Shown here: positions 1 through 5,380 of the stretch, in pieces
Layout: every line of letters begins with the position of its first letter
Position numbering within the stretch: position 1 is the stretch's first letter
Assembly: GCA_018969455.1 (NCBI GenBank)
Contig: JAGWYI010000109.1
Coordinates: 1-9,829 of the forward strand
Source of the DNA: Bacteroidota bacterium
GTDB lineage: Bacteria; Bacteroidota; Bacteroidia; Chitinophagales; Saprospiraceae
Direction of reading: 5' to 3'
Length of the DNA stretch: 9,829 bases
Made by a program: the position numbers and the translations under genes
The notes under the pieces: model-generated
The model's input: the letters and a program-made list of their open reading frames with translations, nothing else
The model's database searches: none
What the model was told of the DNA's origin: nothing

Positions 1-981
1 CTCACCATCCCCAATTTCCCCTGGAATGGCGGCAATAACGACATCGTTAAAGTATGCATGAACAACAGCAATTGCTGCGAATCGAAAGAGTTCGATGTAC
101 CCGATTGCCTCATTCAGGGCGGACCATGCTCCATCAGCAATTTGTCGGTGGAAGTGGGAACCTGCACGAGCGACAGCACCTACAAGGTTGTTGTTAACTT
201 CAGTGTAAGTAACCCTCCGTCCAATGTTTTCTCCCTGTGGGCAAATGGGGTGTTGCTCGGAACCTACGAAATTAGCCAATTGCCTCTTGTTATCTCCAAT
301 TTCCCTTGGGATGGCGGAACAAAAGATTTTGTGAAAGTATGCTTTGGCAATGGTGGGATTTCAACCTGTTGCGCCATCAAGGAATTCAATGTGCCCGATT
401 GCCTCAATCCTACGGGCCCATGTACCATCACCAACCTGATTGTGGAAACTGGCGCCTGCACCGGCAATGCGACCTATAAAGTTGTTGTTAACTTTAATGT
501 GTCCAATCCGGCATCTAACCAGTTCGAGCTCTATGCAAATGGTGTATTGTTTGGTACCTATAACCTGAGCCAGTTGCCACTCGCCATCGACAACTTCCCT
601 TGGGGAGGCGGCGCCAACGACCAGATAAAGGTGTGTATTGTGCCCAATGCACCAAATGTAGCCTTGTGCTGTGCCTTCAAATCATTCCAAACGCCTTCTT
701 GTTTGAATGATGATTGCAAAATCTATGATCTCGTGGTGCTGAAATCACCTTGTTTATGCGGTCAGTTCTTTGCGCTGCTCCAGTTTAAGTACACCAACCC
801 CGGCCAATCTTTCGATGTGGTGCTCAATGGAAATGTAGAGGCTACCTATCCCTACAACTTCCCACAGCCCATTATTGTGGGGCCGCTCAACGGCGATAAT
901 ACCACCGAGTACAAGTTCCTGATCAAAGACCACAATGTTGCTGGCTGTGCCGATGATTTCAATCTGGGCAAGGTAGACTGC
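1..981 (+). repeat. In-gene tandem repeat, 294-nt period
   Basis: The first cysteine codon of successive units falls at 127, 421 and 715, an exact 294-nt (98-codon) period. The closing cysteine codons fall at 106, 400, 700 and 979. Units 2 and 3 are clearly related at both protein and DNA level (shared GTTGTTGTTAACTT around 187 and 481). Unit 4 keeps the spacing but little of the sequence. Confidence 0.85.
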
Positions 982-1263
982 CCACAATCACCCACATTCA
1001 GCCCAACCGATGGAGGCTCTGTCATTCTGGCGCCAAACCCGGCAAGCGATTGGCTCAATGTACTGGTTCAGTTGCGCAGTGCAGGTAAGCCCGGCCAATC
1101 AAGTGTAGATGTATATCACGCCGACGGCAGACTTATGATGAGCCGAATTGTACCAGATGCATCCAACTTCCAACTGGACATTTCAAACCTGCCGGCAGGC
1201 ATGTACCGAATGGTCTTGCAAACGGAAGTGGGCCGCCTCGATGGTACTTTTGCCAAACAGTAA
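1..1263 (+). CDS. 3' part of a T9SS-secreted protein with ~98-residue Cys-rich tandem repeats
   Basis: The frame is open from base 1, and the residues before the first ATG (58) already continue a repeat unit (NFPWNGG, KVC), so the gene starts upstream and ATG 58 is internal. The 420 visible codons hold one partial unit, two closely related units (from about 118 and 412) and a diverged fourth unit (about 709-981). Both closely related units carry six cysteines in the order GPC, G-x-C, KVC, an adjacent CC pair and a closing C, with shared WANG/YANGV, SQLPL and NFPW stretches. The fourth has five cysteines and lacks the CC pair. Residues from about 341 (base 1021) to the end fit a T9SS type A C-terminal sorting domain: LAPNPASDWLNV, VYHADGRL, LDISNLPAGMYRMVL. 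By family knowledge such proteins cross the outer membrane by T9SS and are released or surface-anchored. The Ig-like beta fold of the repeats and any adhesin role are inference. No catalytic domain is visible. Confidence 0.9.
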   Translation, partial: LTIPNFPWNGGNNDIVKVCMNNSNCCESKEFDVPDCLIQGGPCSISNLSVEVGTCTSDSTYKVVVNFSVSNPPSNVFSLWANGVLLGTYEISQLPLVISNFPWDGGTKDFVKVCFGNGGISTCCAIKEFNVPDCLNPTGPCTITNLIVETGACTGNATYKVVVNFNVSNPASNQFELYANGVLFGTYNLSQLPLAIDNFPWGGGANDQIKVCIVPNAPNVALCCAFKSFQTPSCLNDDCKIYDLVVLKSPCLCGQFFALLQFKYTNPGQSFDVVLNGNVEATYPYNFPQPIIVGPLNGDNTTEYKFLIKDHNVAGCADDFNLGKVDCPQSPTFSPTDGGSVILAPNPASDWLNVLVQLRSAGKPGQSSVDVYHADGRLMMSRIVPDASNFQLDISNLPAGMYRMVLQTEVGRLDGTFAKQ

Positions 1264-1285
1264 AAGCAGTTTTTGTCGCATAATC

Positions 1286-1323
1286 ATGCGTCATCCCGAA
1301 TGCTCGGGATGGCGCATTTTTTT
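1286..1323 (+). terminator. Rho-independent terminator of the T9SS cargo gene
   Basis: ATGCGTCATCCCGA (1286-1299) pairs with TCGGGATGGCGCAT (1304-1317) over 14 positions with a single T·G wobble, around an ATGC loop. A run of seven T (1317-1323) follows. The hairpin begins 23 bases after the stop codon. The opposite strand lacks a comparable T run, so it acts mainly on the plus-strand gene. Confidence 0.88.
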
Positions 1324-1336
1324 CAATTACATCCAG

Positions 1337-1447
1337 TTATTATACCAGGATTCGCCGGATTTTGTGGATAGATCAGGATGGATTTCGGTGATTTATAACG
1401 ATTTATAAAGATCGTTATGCACAAAACCGGCAGGCGTGAAGTAAACA
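1337..1447 (+). repeat. Dispersed ~111-bp repeat element, copy 1 (plus orientation)
   Basis: This stretch matches the reverse complement of 7924-8034 without gaps, with about 10 differences in 111 positions and only 4 in the 90-bp core (1337-1426). It has imperfect terminal inverted repeats: CGCCGGATTTTGTGGATAGATC (1353-1374) resembles the reverse complement of 1410-1436, sharing CGCC, GG, TTTTGTG, ATA and GATC. Inside lie a perfect 8-bp inverted repeat (ATAACGAT 1395-1402 / ATCGTTAT 1411-1418) and a tandem GATTTATAAC/GATTTATAAA (1390-1409). It carries no convincing ORF. It begins 13 bases beyond the terminator T run, in a convergent intergenic gap. MITE-like element or structured-RNA gene are both possible. 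Confidence 0.8.
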
Positions 1448-1449
1448 GA

Positions 1450-1487
1450 GCCAACCCCGTGCCGCCTGAAAGTCAGCACCCGTTGGC
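1450..1487. other. Imperfect hairpin just beyond repeat copy 1
   Basis: GCCAAC (1450-1455) pairs with GTTGGC (1482-1487), and GTGC (1459-1462) pairs with GCAC (1476-1479), with a small CCC/CC internal loop and a 13-nt apical loop. No T run follows on either strand, so it is not a standard terminator. It is not present next to copy 2. The rest of the gap (1488-1590) shows nothing recognisable beyond AT-rich sequence. Confidence 0.5.
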
Positions 1488-1590
1488 ATATTACACCGTG
1501 AATTTCAATAATTTAACCCGAAAACCATGCACCAATACATGCTCAATGCATTTTCTTGGAGCCAATTAAAAATATAAATTTTACAGGCTC

Positions 1591-2049
1591 TTAGTTTCCG
1601 CCCCCGGCACGTCGTTCCATGCGTTTTTGACGGGCTTCCTGCAAACGTTTTACCAATGATTCACGGAATTCCCGCTCTGCAACCGGGATTTTGGCAATTT
1701 TCCGCAAAGGCAACACTTTTCGCAACTTTTGTGACAACTCTTTTTCCAGATCGATTTCACGACTGCGCAATTCGAAGTATTTTTTAACGTAATCCTCTAC
1801 CTCGTTGTCGTTCATGCCATCAATTTGCCGATTCATTTTAAGCTCGCGCTGAAGCGACTCGCGTTTGTCGAGATATTCGTTGTACAACGGCCAAAAGCCT
1901 TGGGCTTCCTCCGGGCTGAGGTTCAAAATTTCGGTGAACATGGCAACCCGATATGCCTTGATCTTTTCATTGCGCTCTTCAGCGTTGTTCTGAGCCTGTA
2001 GCGAAATGGAAAGCAGCGTCAGACATAATATGGTTAAAAATTTGTACAT
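1591..2049 (-). CDS. Small exported helical protein, putative sensor of the adjacent ECF sigma system
   Basis: This 152-residue protein begins at the ATG at 2049 because a clean signal peptide (MYKFLTILCLTLLSISLQAQ) follows directly. A longer reading back to 2097 would overlap the upstream gene and add a non-signal extension. The mature part is highly charged and predicted almost wholly helical. Residues 41-59 (ILNLSPEEAQGFWPLYNEY) hold an LSPEEAQ motif like the LTXXQ signature of Spy/CpxP-type periplasmic proteins. Proteins of this look, often labelled 'sensor of ECF-type sigma factor', commonly follow sigma and anti-sigma genes in Bacteroidota. The tail is Arg-rich and ends GGGN. The gene is last in the operon, 19 nt after the putative anti-sigma gene. 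Envelope-stress sensing or modulation of the anti-sigma factor is inference from context. Confidence 0.85.
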   Translation of the reverse strand: MYKFLTILCLTLLSISLQAQNNAEERNEKIKAYRVAMFTEILNLSPEEAQGFWPLYNEYLDKRESLQRELKMNRQIDGMNDNEVEDYVKKYFELRSREIDLEKELSQKLRKVLPLRKIAKIPVAEREFRESLVKRLQEARQKRMERRAGGGN

Positions 2050-2068
2050 GGTGAGCCAATTTTGTGTT

Positions 2069-2629
2069 TTAAAGTAGTTGTTCGAGTTCTTCTTCACTCA
2101 TCTCATCCAGCAAGGGTGTGATATCCTCGCTTTTAACATCAACCGATTTGGGGTTTCTTTTTTTATGTGGCAATTCTTTGTTTTGCCTTGTATTGCCACT
2201 ACTCTCGTATTCGGGCAAAGATGCAAGTTGCTCTGAATCAAATTCATGTACATTTTCCAATACATAAGCCTCAAGTTCTTCCTGACTAATTGTTGCCGCC
2301 AATTGTTCAGAACCCAGTGCCATGGGTTGAAATTCACTTTGCCGAGCAGGCTGGAAAAACCAAAAGGCTGCAAGGAGCATGGCGATACAGGCAGCCGCTA
2401 CCATCCAATAGCGCAGTTTTATAGAACTGCCACGCAAACCATGGCGCGTGTTGGTTCCTCCCGCCTGGGTACGTTGAATGCCTTTTTGCTTCATCTTTTG
2501 AAACAAATTGCCTTCAAACTGATCAAAATACCCTTCTGGCACTTTAAGGCCGTCTCCTTGTTTTTTTAGGTCGGCCAAAAAGGGGGATAAGTCCCGAAGT
2601 TCCTCTTCCAAATTTTCCCTGTTTTTCAT
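2069..2629 (-). CDS. Single-span membrane protein, putative anti-sigma factor
   Basis: The 186-residue protein has a cytoplasmic-type N-terminal part with the VPEGYFDQFEGNLFQKM stretch (about 30-46), often seen in Bacteroidota proteins encoded beside ECF sigma factors. One transmembrane helix follows at about 74-92 (YWMVAAACIAMLLAAFWFF). The C-terminal part is acidic and probably periplasmic, with two similar patches (ISQEELEAYVLENV near 114-127 and LLDEMSEEELEQLL at the end). No HxxxCxxC zinc anti-sigma signature is present, so the call rests on topology, the VPEGYF stretch and position between the sigma and sensor genes. The start is the ATG at 2629, 73 nt after the sigma stop. No Shine-Dalgarno sequence is visible, as is usual in this phylum. 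It probably sequesters the sigma factor at the inner membrane. Confidence 0.8.
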   Translation of the reverse strand: MKNRENLEEELRDLSPFLADLKKQGDGLKVPEGYFDQFEGNLFQKMKQKGIQRTQAGGTNTRHGLRGSSIKLRYWMVAAACIAMLLAAFWFFQPARQSEFQPMALGSEQLAATISQEELEAYVLENVHEFDSEQLASLPEYESSGNTRQNKELPHKKRNPKSVDVKSEDITPLLDEMSEEELEQLL

Positions 2630-2702
2630 AACACGACGATTGAATTTTATGGATTAAAAAAAGTAAGCTTAAACGGTTTGGGTAATTGACTTTCCGGCTT
2701 TC

Positions 2703-3239
2703 CTATTCTCTGAAGGCAGCCTCAATTTTTTTTGTTGCATGATGAAATGATGCCTTCAAAGCGCCAACCGAGGTTTCAAGTACTTCGGCCATTTCTTCGT
2801 ATGGCATTTCATCAAAATACCGCAAGTTAAATACAATCCTTTGCTTTTCAGGGAGTTGCATTATGGCTTCTTGCAGTTTAGCTTGTACGGCATCTCCATC
2901 AAACCACGCATCAGCCTGTAAAGCCGCTGCCGAAATAACTCCAGAAGCATCCAGCGAACCAGATTGCCTCCGTTGGCGGTTTTGGATAAATGTAATGGCT
3001 TCGTTCGTGGCAATTCGGTATAACCAGGTATACAATTTCGACTTGCCTTCAAATTGAGAAACCCCTTTGTATATTTTAATCAGGGCGTTTTGCAACACAT
3101 CATCCGCATCTTCGTGGTAACTTACCATCCGCCGAATATGCCAATACAACCGCTCCTGGTAAGCAGCAACCAAAGCCCTGAAACCCTGTTCAAAATACTT
3201 CTCCGACCGCAACAGTGCGACGATTTGTTCTTCCGACAT
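2703..3239 (-). CDS. ECF-type RNA polymerase sigma factor (sigma-70 family)
   Basis: With the ATG at 3239 the protein has 178 residues, normal for ECF sigma factors. A longer reading begins only at a TTG (3266). Sigma region 2 spans about residues 21-89, including HEDADDVLQNALIKIY (about 42-57, core-polymerase binding) and WLYRIATNEAITFIQNRQRR (-10 recognition side). Region 4 spans about 120-174, with LPEKQRIVFNLRYFDEM and the helix-turn-helix PYEEMAEVLETSVGALKASFHHA. Region 3 is replaced by a short linker, as expected for ECF sigmas. An AGGAAAGA purine stretch lies about 13 nt before the ATG. The gene heads a three-gene minus-strand operon with a putative anti-sigma factor and a periplasmic partner. 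It is divergent from the dioxygenase gene at 3397, so its promoter lies in 3240-3396. Autoregulation is likely but no ECF promoter could be identified. Confidence 0.95.
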   Translation of the reverse strand: MSEEQIVALLRSEKYFEQGFRALVAAYQERLYWHIRRMVSYHEDADDVLQNALIKIYKGVSQFEGKSKLYTWLYRIATNEAITFIQNRQRRQSGSLDASGVISAAALQADAWFDGDAVQAKLQEAIMQLPEKQRIVFNLRYFDEMPYEEMAEVLETSVGALKASFHHATKKIEAAFRE

Positions 3240-3348
3240 GGCTTTGTTTGCTTCTTTCCTGTGCAAGGCGGATCAATTTATCATTAGGACGAATCTTTCC
3301 TGAAAAGGTTTAATTCCGTTTAAAATTTATTCCCGGGCAACCGATTTG

Positions 3349-3356
3349 TATTTTTG
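3349..3356 (+). promoter_or_regulatory. Candidate -7 box (TATTTTTG) upstream of the dioxygenase gene
   Basis: The sequence fits the Bacteroidota housekeeping -7 consensus TAnnTTTG exactly and lies 40 bases before the ATG at 3397, giving a leader of about 35 nt. No clear TTTG -33 box is found at the expected distance, so support is moderate. Confidence 0.45.
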
Positions 3357-3396
3357 GCGCTCATTCAAACCTGAGTAGAATTTCCCCGTAAAAGTT

Positions 3397-4383
3397 ATGC
3401 TTCAACGCGTTTTTCAAAAATACACCGGTTTCCTCCGCAGCCTTAAAGCAGTTTATGTGCTCAACAACCTGCTGAACGCCAATGCGCTTCAACATAAACG
3501 GCCACTGTACAAAAAATACAAACTAAAAAAAAGCCGTTTCAGCCCCCTCGGAAGCAAAGATTTTTCAGGACATCACCATCCGGATATTCCCTGGATTGAT
3601 CAACCCGATGCTTTGCAAAAGATGCCACAACAATATGGCTGGAACCAATTGCCAAACTATTTCCAGGATAAAGTTCCACATTTTATCGAATCGGGTTATA
3701 TGATACTCGAAGGCTTTTTTTCTTCCGAGTCTATCCATGCCTTGAACACCGAAATTGACCAGCTCCTGCAAGCTGGAAAAACAGATTTCAACTACACCGG
3801 GAAAAAAATTTTCAACCTCTTCCGGCAAAGCGCAGTCGCCGATCTGCAATTCTTCAGAAACCCGACCATGCTCCAATACCTGCAGTTTTTGCTTGGAAAA
3901 CCCATATTACCCTTTCAAACCCTGAACTTTACCCTCGGCAGTGAACAAAGAGCACATTCCGACTTTATCCACATGAGCACCGAACCTCAAGGATACCTGA
4001 TCGCTACCTGGATCGCCCTCGAAGATGTAACTCCAGATAGCGGCCCTTTGTTCTATTATCCCGGCAGTCACCGGCTGCCTTATCTCACTACCCAACATTA
4101 CCCATCCGGAAACACCTTTTTTACCATCGGAAGTGAAAGCAACAAACGATATGAAGACGCTATTGAAGCACAAATTGCGCAATATAAACTGGAAAAACAA
4201 TTCTTTTTGCCCAAAAAAGGCGATGTCCTGATCTGGCATGCCAACCTTTTACACGGAGGAAGCCCCATTCTGCGCGCAGGCGCTACCCGCAAAAGCATGG
4301 TTTGCCACTATTTTACCGAACAGGTAATCACCTATCATGAAATTTCTCAAAGGCCTGCTTTGCATTTGCCTTTTCCCCGTTAA
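3397..4383 (+). CDS. Phytanoyl-CoA dioxygenase (PhyH) family Fe(II)/2-oxoglutarate oxygenase
   Basis: The 328-residue protein has the PhyH double-stranded beta-helix layout. The iron-binding HxD is H187-S-D189, the distal histidine is H286 in LLHGGS, and R298 (GATRKS) suits 2-oxoglutarate binding. Conserved supporting stretches are TWIALEDVTPDSGPLFYYPGS (about 204-224) and KKGDVLIWHANLLHGGSP (about 273-290). The iron-binding residues are all present, so it should be an active non-haem iron oxygenase in the cytoplasm. The first ~95 residues precede the usual FIESGYMILEGFF start of the fold and form a basic N-terminal extension. The substrate is unknown: ectoine hydroxylases and many small-molecule or lipid hydroxylases share this fold, and no ectoine, lipid or siderophore genes are adjacent. 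It appears to be a single-gene unit; no terminator was seen after it. Confidence 0.9.
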   Translation: MLQRVFQKYTGFLRSLKAVYVLNNLLNANALQHKRPLYKKYKLKKSRFSPLGSKDFSGHHHPDIPWIDQPDALQKMPQQYGWNQLPNYFQDKVPHFIESGYMILEGFFSSESIHALNTEIDQLLQAGKTDFNYTGKKIFNLFRQSAVADLQFFRNPTMLQYLQFLLGKPILPFQTLNFTLGSEQRAHSDFIHMSTEPQGYLIATWIALEDVTPDSGPLFYYPGSHRLPYLTTQHYPSGNTFFTIGSESNKRYEDAIEAQIAQYKLEKQFFLPKKGDVLIWHANLLHGGSPILRAGATRKSMVCHYFTEQVITYHEISQRPALHLPFPR

Positions 4384-4468
4384 TCTCTACAAAAACATAC
4401 CAACACGCCCTATGACAGCGTTTTTTACCAGTTTGCAATTCAACAACCCCTTTTTACCGGAATACATG

Positions 4469-4476
4469 TACTTTTG
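4469..4476 (+). promoter_or_regulatory. Candidate -7 box (TACTTTTG) upstream of the DUF6089 gene
   Basis: Exact match to TAnnTTTG, 82 bases before the ATG at 4559. Transcription starting a few bases downstream would give a leader that includes the inverted repeat at 4484-4530. A TTTG exists at 4432-4435, but its 33-nt spacing is too long for a normal -33 box. Confidence 0.4.
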
Positions 4477-4483
4477 CAAATTC

Positions 4484-4530
4484 TGAATCCCAATCGGAAT
4501 GCCTTCTTGAAGACAACCGATTGCAATTCA
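4484..4530. promoter_or_regulatory. Inverted repeat in the leader of the DUF6089 gene
   Basis: TGAATCCCAATCGG (4484-4497) is the inverted complement of CCGATTGCAATTCA (4517-4530) at 12 of 14 positions, including an uninterrupted CAATCGG/CCGATTG. The 19-nt spacer contains a smaller palindrome, CTTCTTGAAG (4503-4512). The repeat ends 28 bases before the ATG. It could be an operator or an RNA hairpin in the 5' leader. It is not a terminator, as no T run follows. Confidence 0.5.
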
Positions 4531-4558
4531 CAGGATGAATTAATATAAATCTTTGAAA

Positions 4559-5374
4559 ATGAAATATATCCGAGGTTCGGTAATTTTGATCTGTGTACTG
4601 TGCTTTTGCACACAAGCTTTTGCACAAATGAAAGGCTGGGAAGTAGGCGGCTGGATCGGAGCATCCAATTATTTTGGCGATCTCAATACCAACTGGCGGC
4701 TCAACCGAGCCCATTTGGCAGGTGGCGCACTCGCCCGATACAACCTCAACGACCGATTGTGCGTACGCCTGGGCGCCAGCGTAGGCGCGCTGAGCGCCAC
4801 CGACGCCGACTCTAAAAATATATATGAAAAACGCCGAAATCTGAGCTTTAATACCTATCTGGCTGAAGGCGCTTTCCTGTTCGAATTTAATTTTTTACCC
4901 TATATACACGGCCACCGCGATTACTTCTTTACCCCATATGTCGTGTTGGGACCTACCGTTTATTTCTTTAATCCCACCGCTCAACTTAATGGCAAAACCT
5001 ACAAACTGCGCGAACTCGGCACGGAAGGCCAGTTTCGGGGCGAAGAATACAATACCATGCAGGGCGCTTTCCTGTATGGTATCGGATTAAAATATGATTT
5101 GTCTTACCGATGGAGCATCAGCATGGAAGTGAGTGGCCGAAAACTGTTCAACGATTACATCGATGACGTAAGTGGCAATTACGCCGATAGTCGGGATATT
5201 CGTTCCCAACGCGGCGATATCGCAGCAGCACTCGCCGACCGATCTGTTGAGCCGAAAATTGGCTTGCCCGGCCGCCAACGCGGAAATGGCAAAAAAAACG
5301 ACACGTTTGTTATGGCCGGAATCAGCCTGCAATATTATTTCGGCGCCATCCGATGCCCCGGAATCACACGGTAA
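4559..5374 (+). CDS. DUF6089-type outer-membrane beta-barrel protein
   Basis: The ATG at 4559 is chosen over an upstream TTG at 4553; it gives 271 residues and a signal peptide MKYIRGSVILICVLCFCTQAFAQ, probably cut after AFA. The mature protein shows alternating hydrophobic/polar strands typical of a barrel. It also has stretches typical of the DUF6089 family: GWIGASNYFGDLN (about 31-43), RRNLSFNTYLAEGAFLFEFNFLPY (about 92-115), TPYVVLGPTVYFFNP (about 125-139), IDDVSGNYAD (about 201-210) and RGNGKKNDTFVMAGISLQYYF near the C terminus. The family is Bacteroidota-centred and resembles the T9SS accessory barrel PorG; equivalence to PorG is unproven. A short tail (GAIRCPGITR) extends beyond the last strand, which is unusual for a barrel ending. 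The stop lies 6 bp from the end of the convergent TPR membrane-protein gene. Confidence 0.85.
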   Translation: MKYIRGSVILICVLCFCTQAFAQMKGWEVGGWIGASNYFGDLNTNWRLNRAHLAGGALARYNLNDRLCVRLGASVGALSATDADSKNIYEKRRNLSFNTYLAEGAFLFEFNFLPYIHGHRDYFFTPYVVLGPTVYFFNPTAQLNGKTYKLRELGTEGQFRGEEYNTMQGAFLYGIGLKYDLSYRWSISMEVSGRKLFNDYIDDVSGNYADSRDIRSQRGDIAAALADRSVEPKIGLPGRQRGNGKKNDTFVMAGISLQYYFGAIRCPGITR

Positions 5375-5380
5375 CGCTTT

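Noticed and set aside
1148..1408. Plus-strand 86-codon ORF running out of the T9SS gene into repeat copy 1
   Set aside because: Overlaps the sorting domain in another frame and then crosses the terminator hairpin and the repeat; the translation is not protein-like.
1337..1447. CRISPR repeats or tandem iterons of a replication origin
   Set aside because: Only a two-unit GATTTATAA(C/A) tandem exists within the element, with no spacer series and no replication initiator gene nearby.
1450..1487. Integron attC site
   Set aside because: The arms do not fit RYYYAAC/GTTRRRY, no second site follows a cassette, and no integrase is present.
1560..1590. Terminator for the sigma operon in the AT-rich stretch after 1591
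   Set aside because: AAAAT-ATAA-ATTTT can pair but has no GC in the stem; too weak to call.
2703..3266. Longer start of the sigma factor at TTG 3266
   Set aside because: The added nine residues include the purine-rich AGGAAAGA stretch, which is better explained as upstream of the ATG at 3239.
3240..3396. ECF-type autoregulatory promoter upstream of the sigma gene
   Set aside because: No convincing AAC/CGT-type or TAnnTTTG pair was found on the minus strand at sensible spacing.
3565..3876. 103-codon ORF antisense to the dioxygenase gene
   Set aside because: Shadow of the PhyH reading frame; no recognisable domain.
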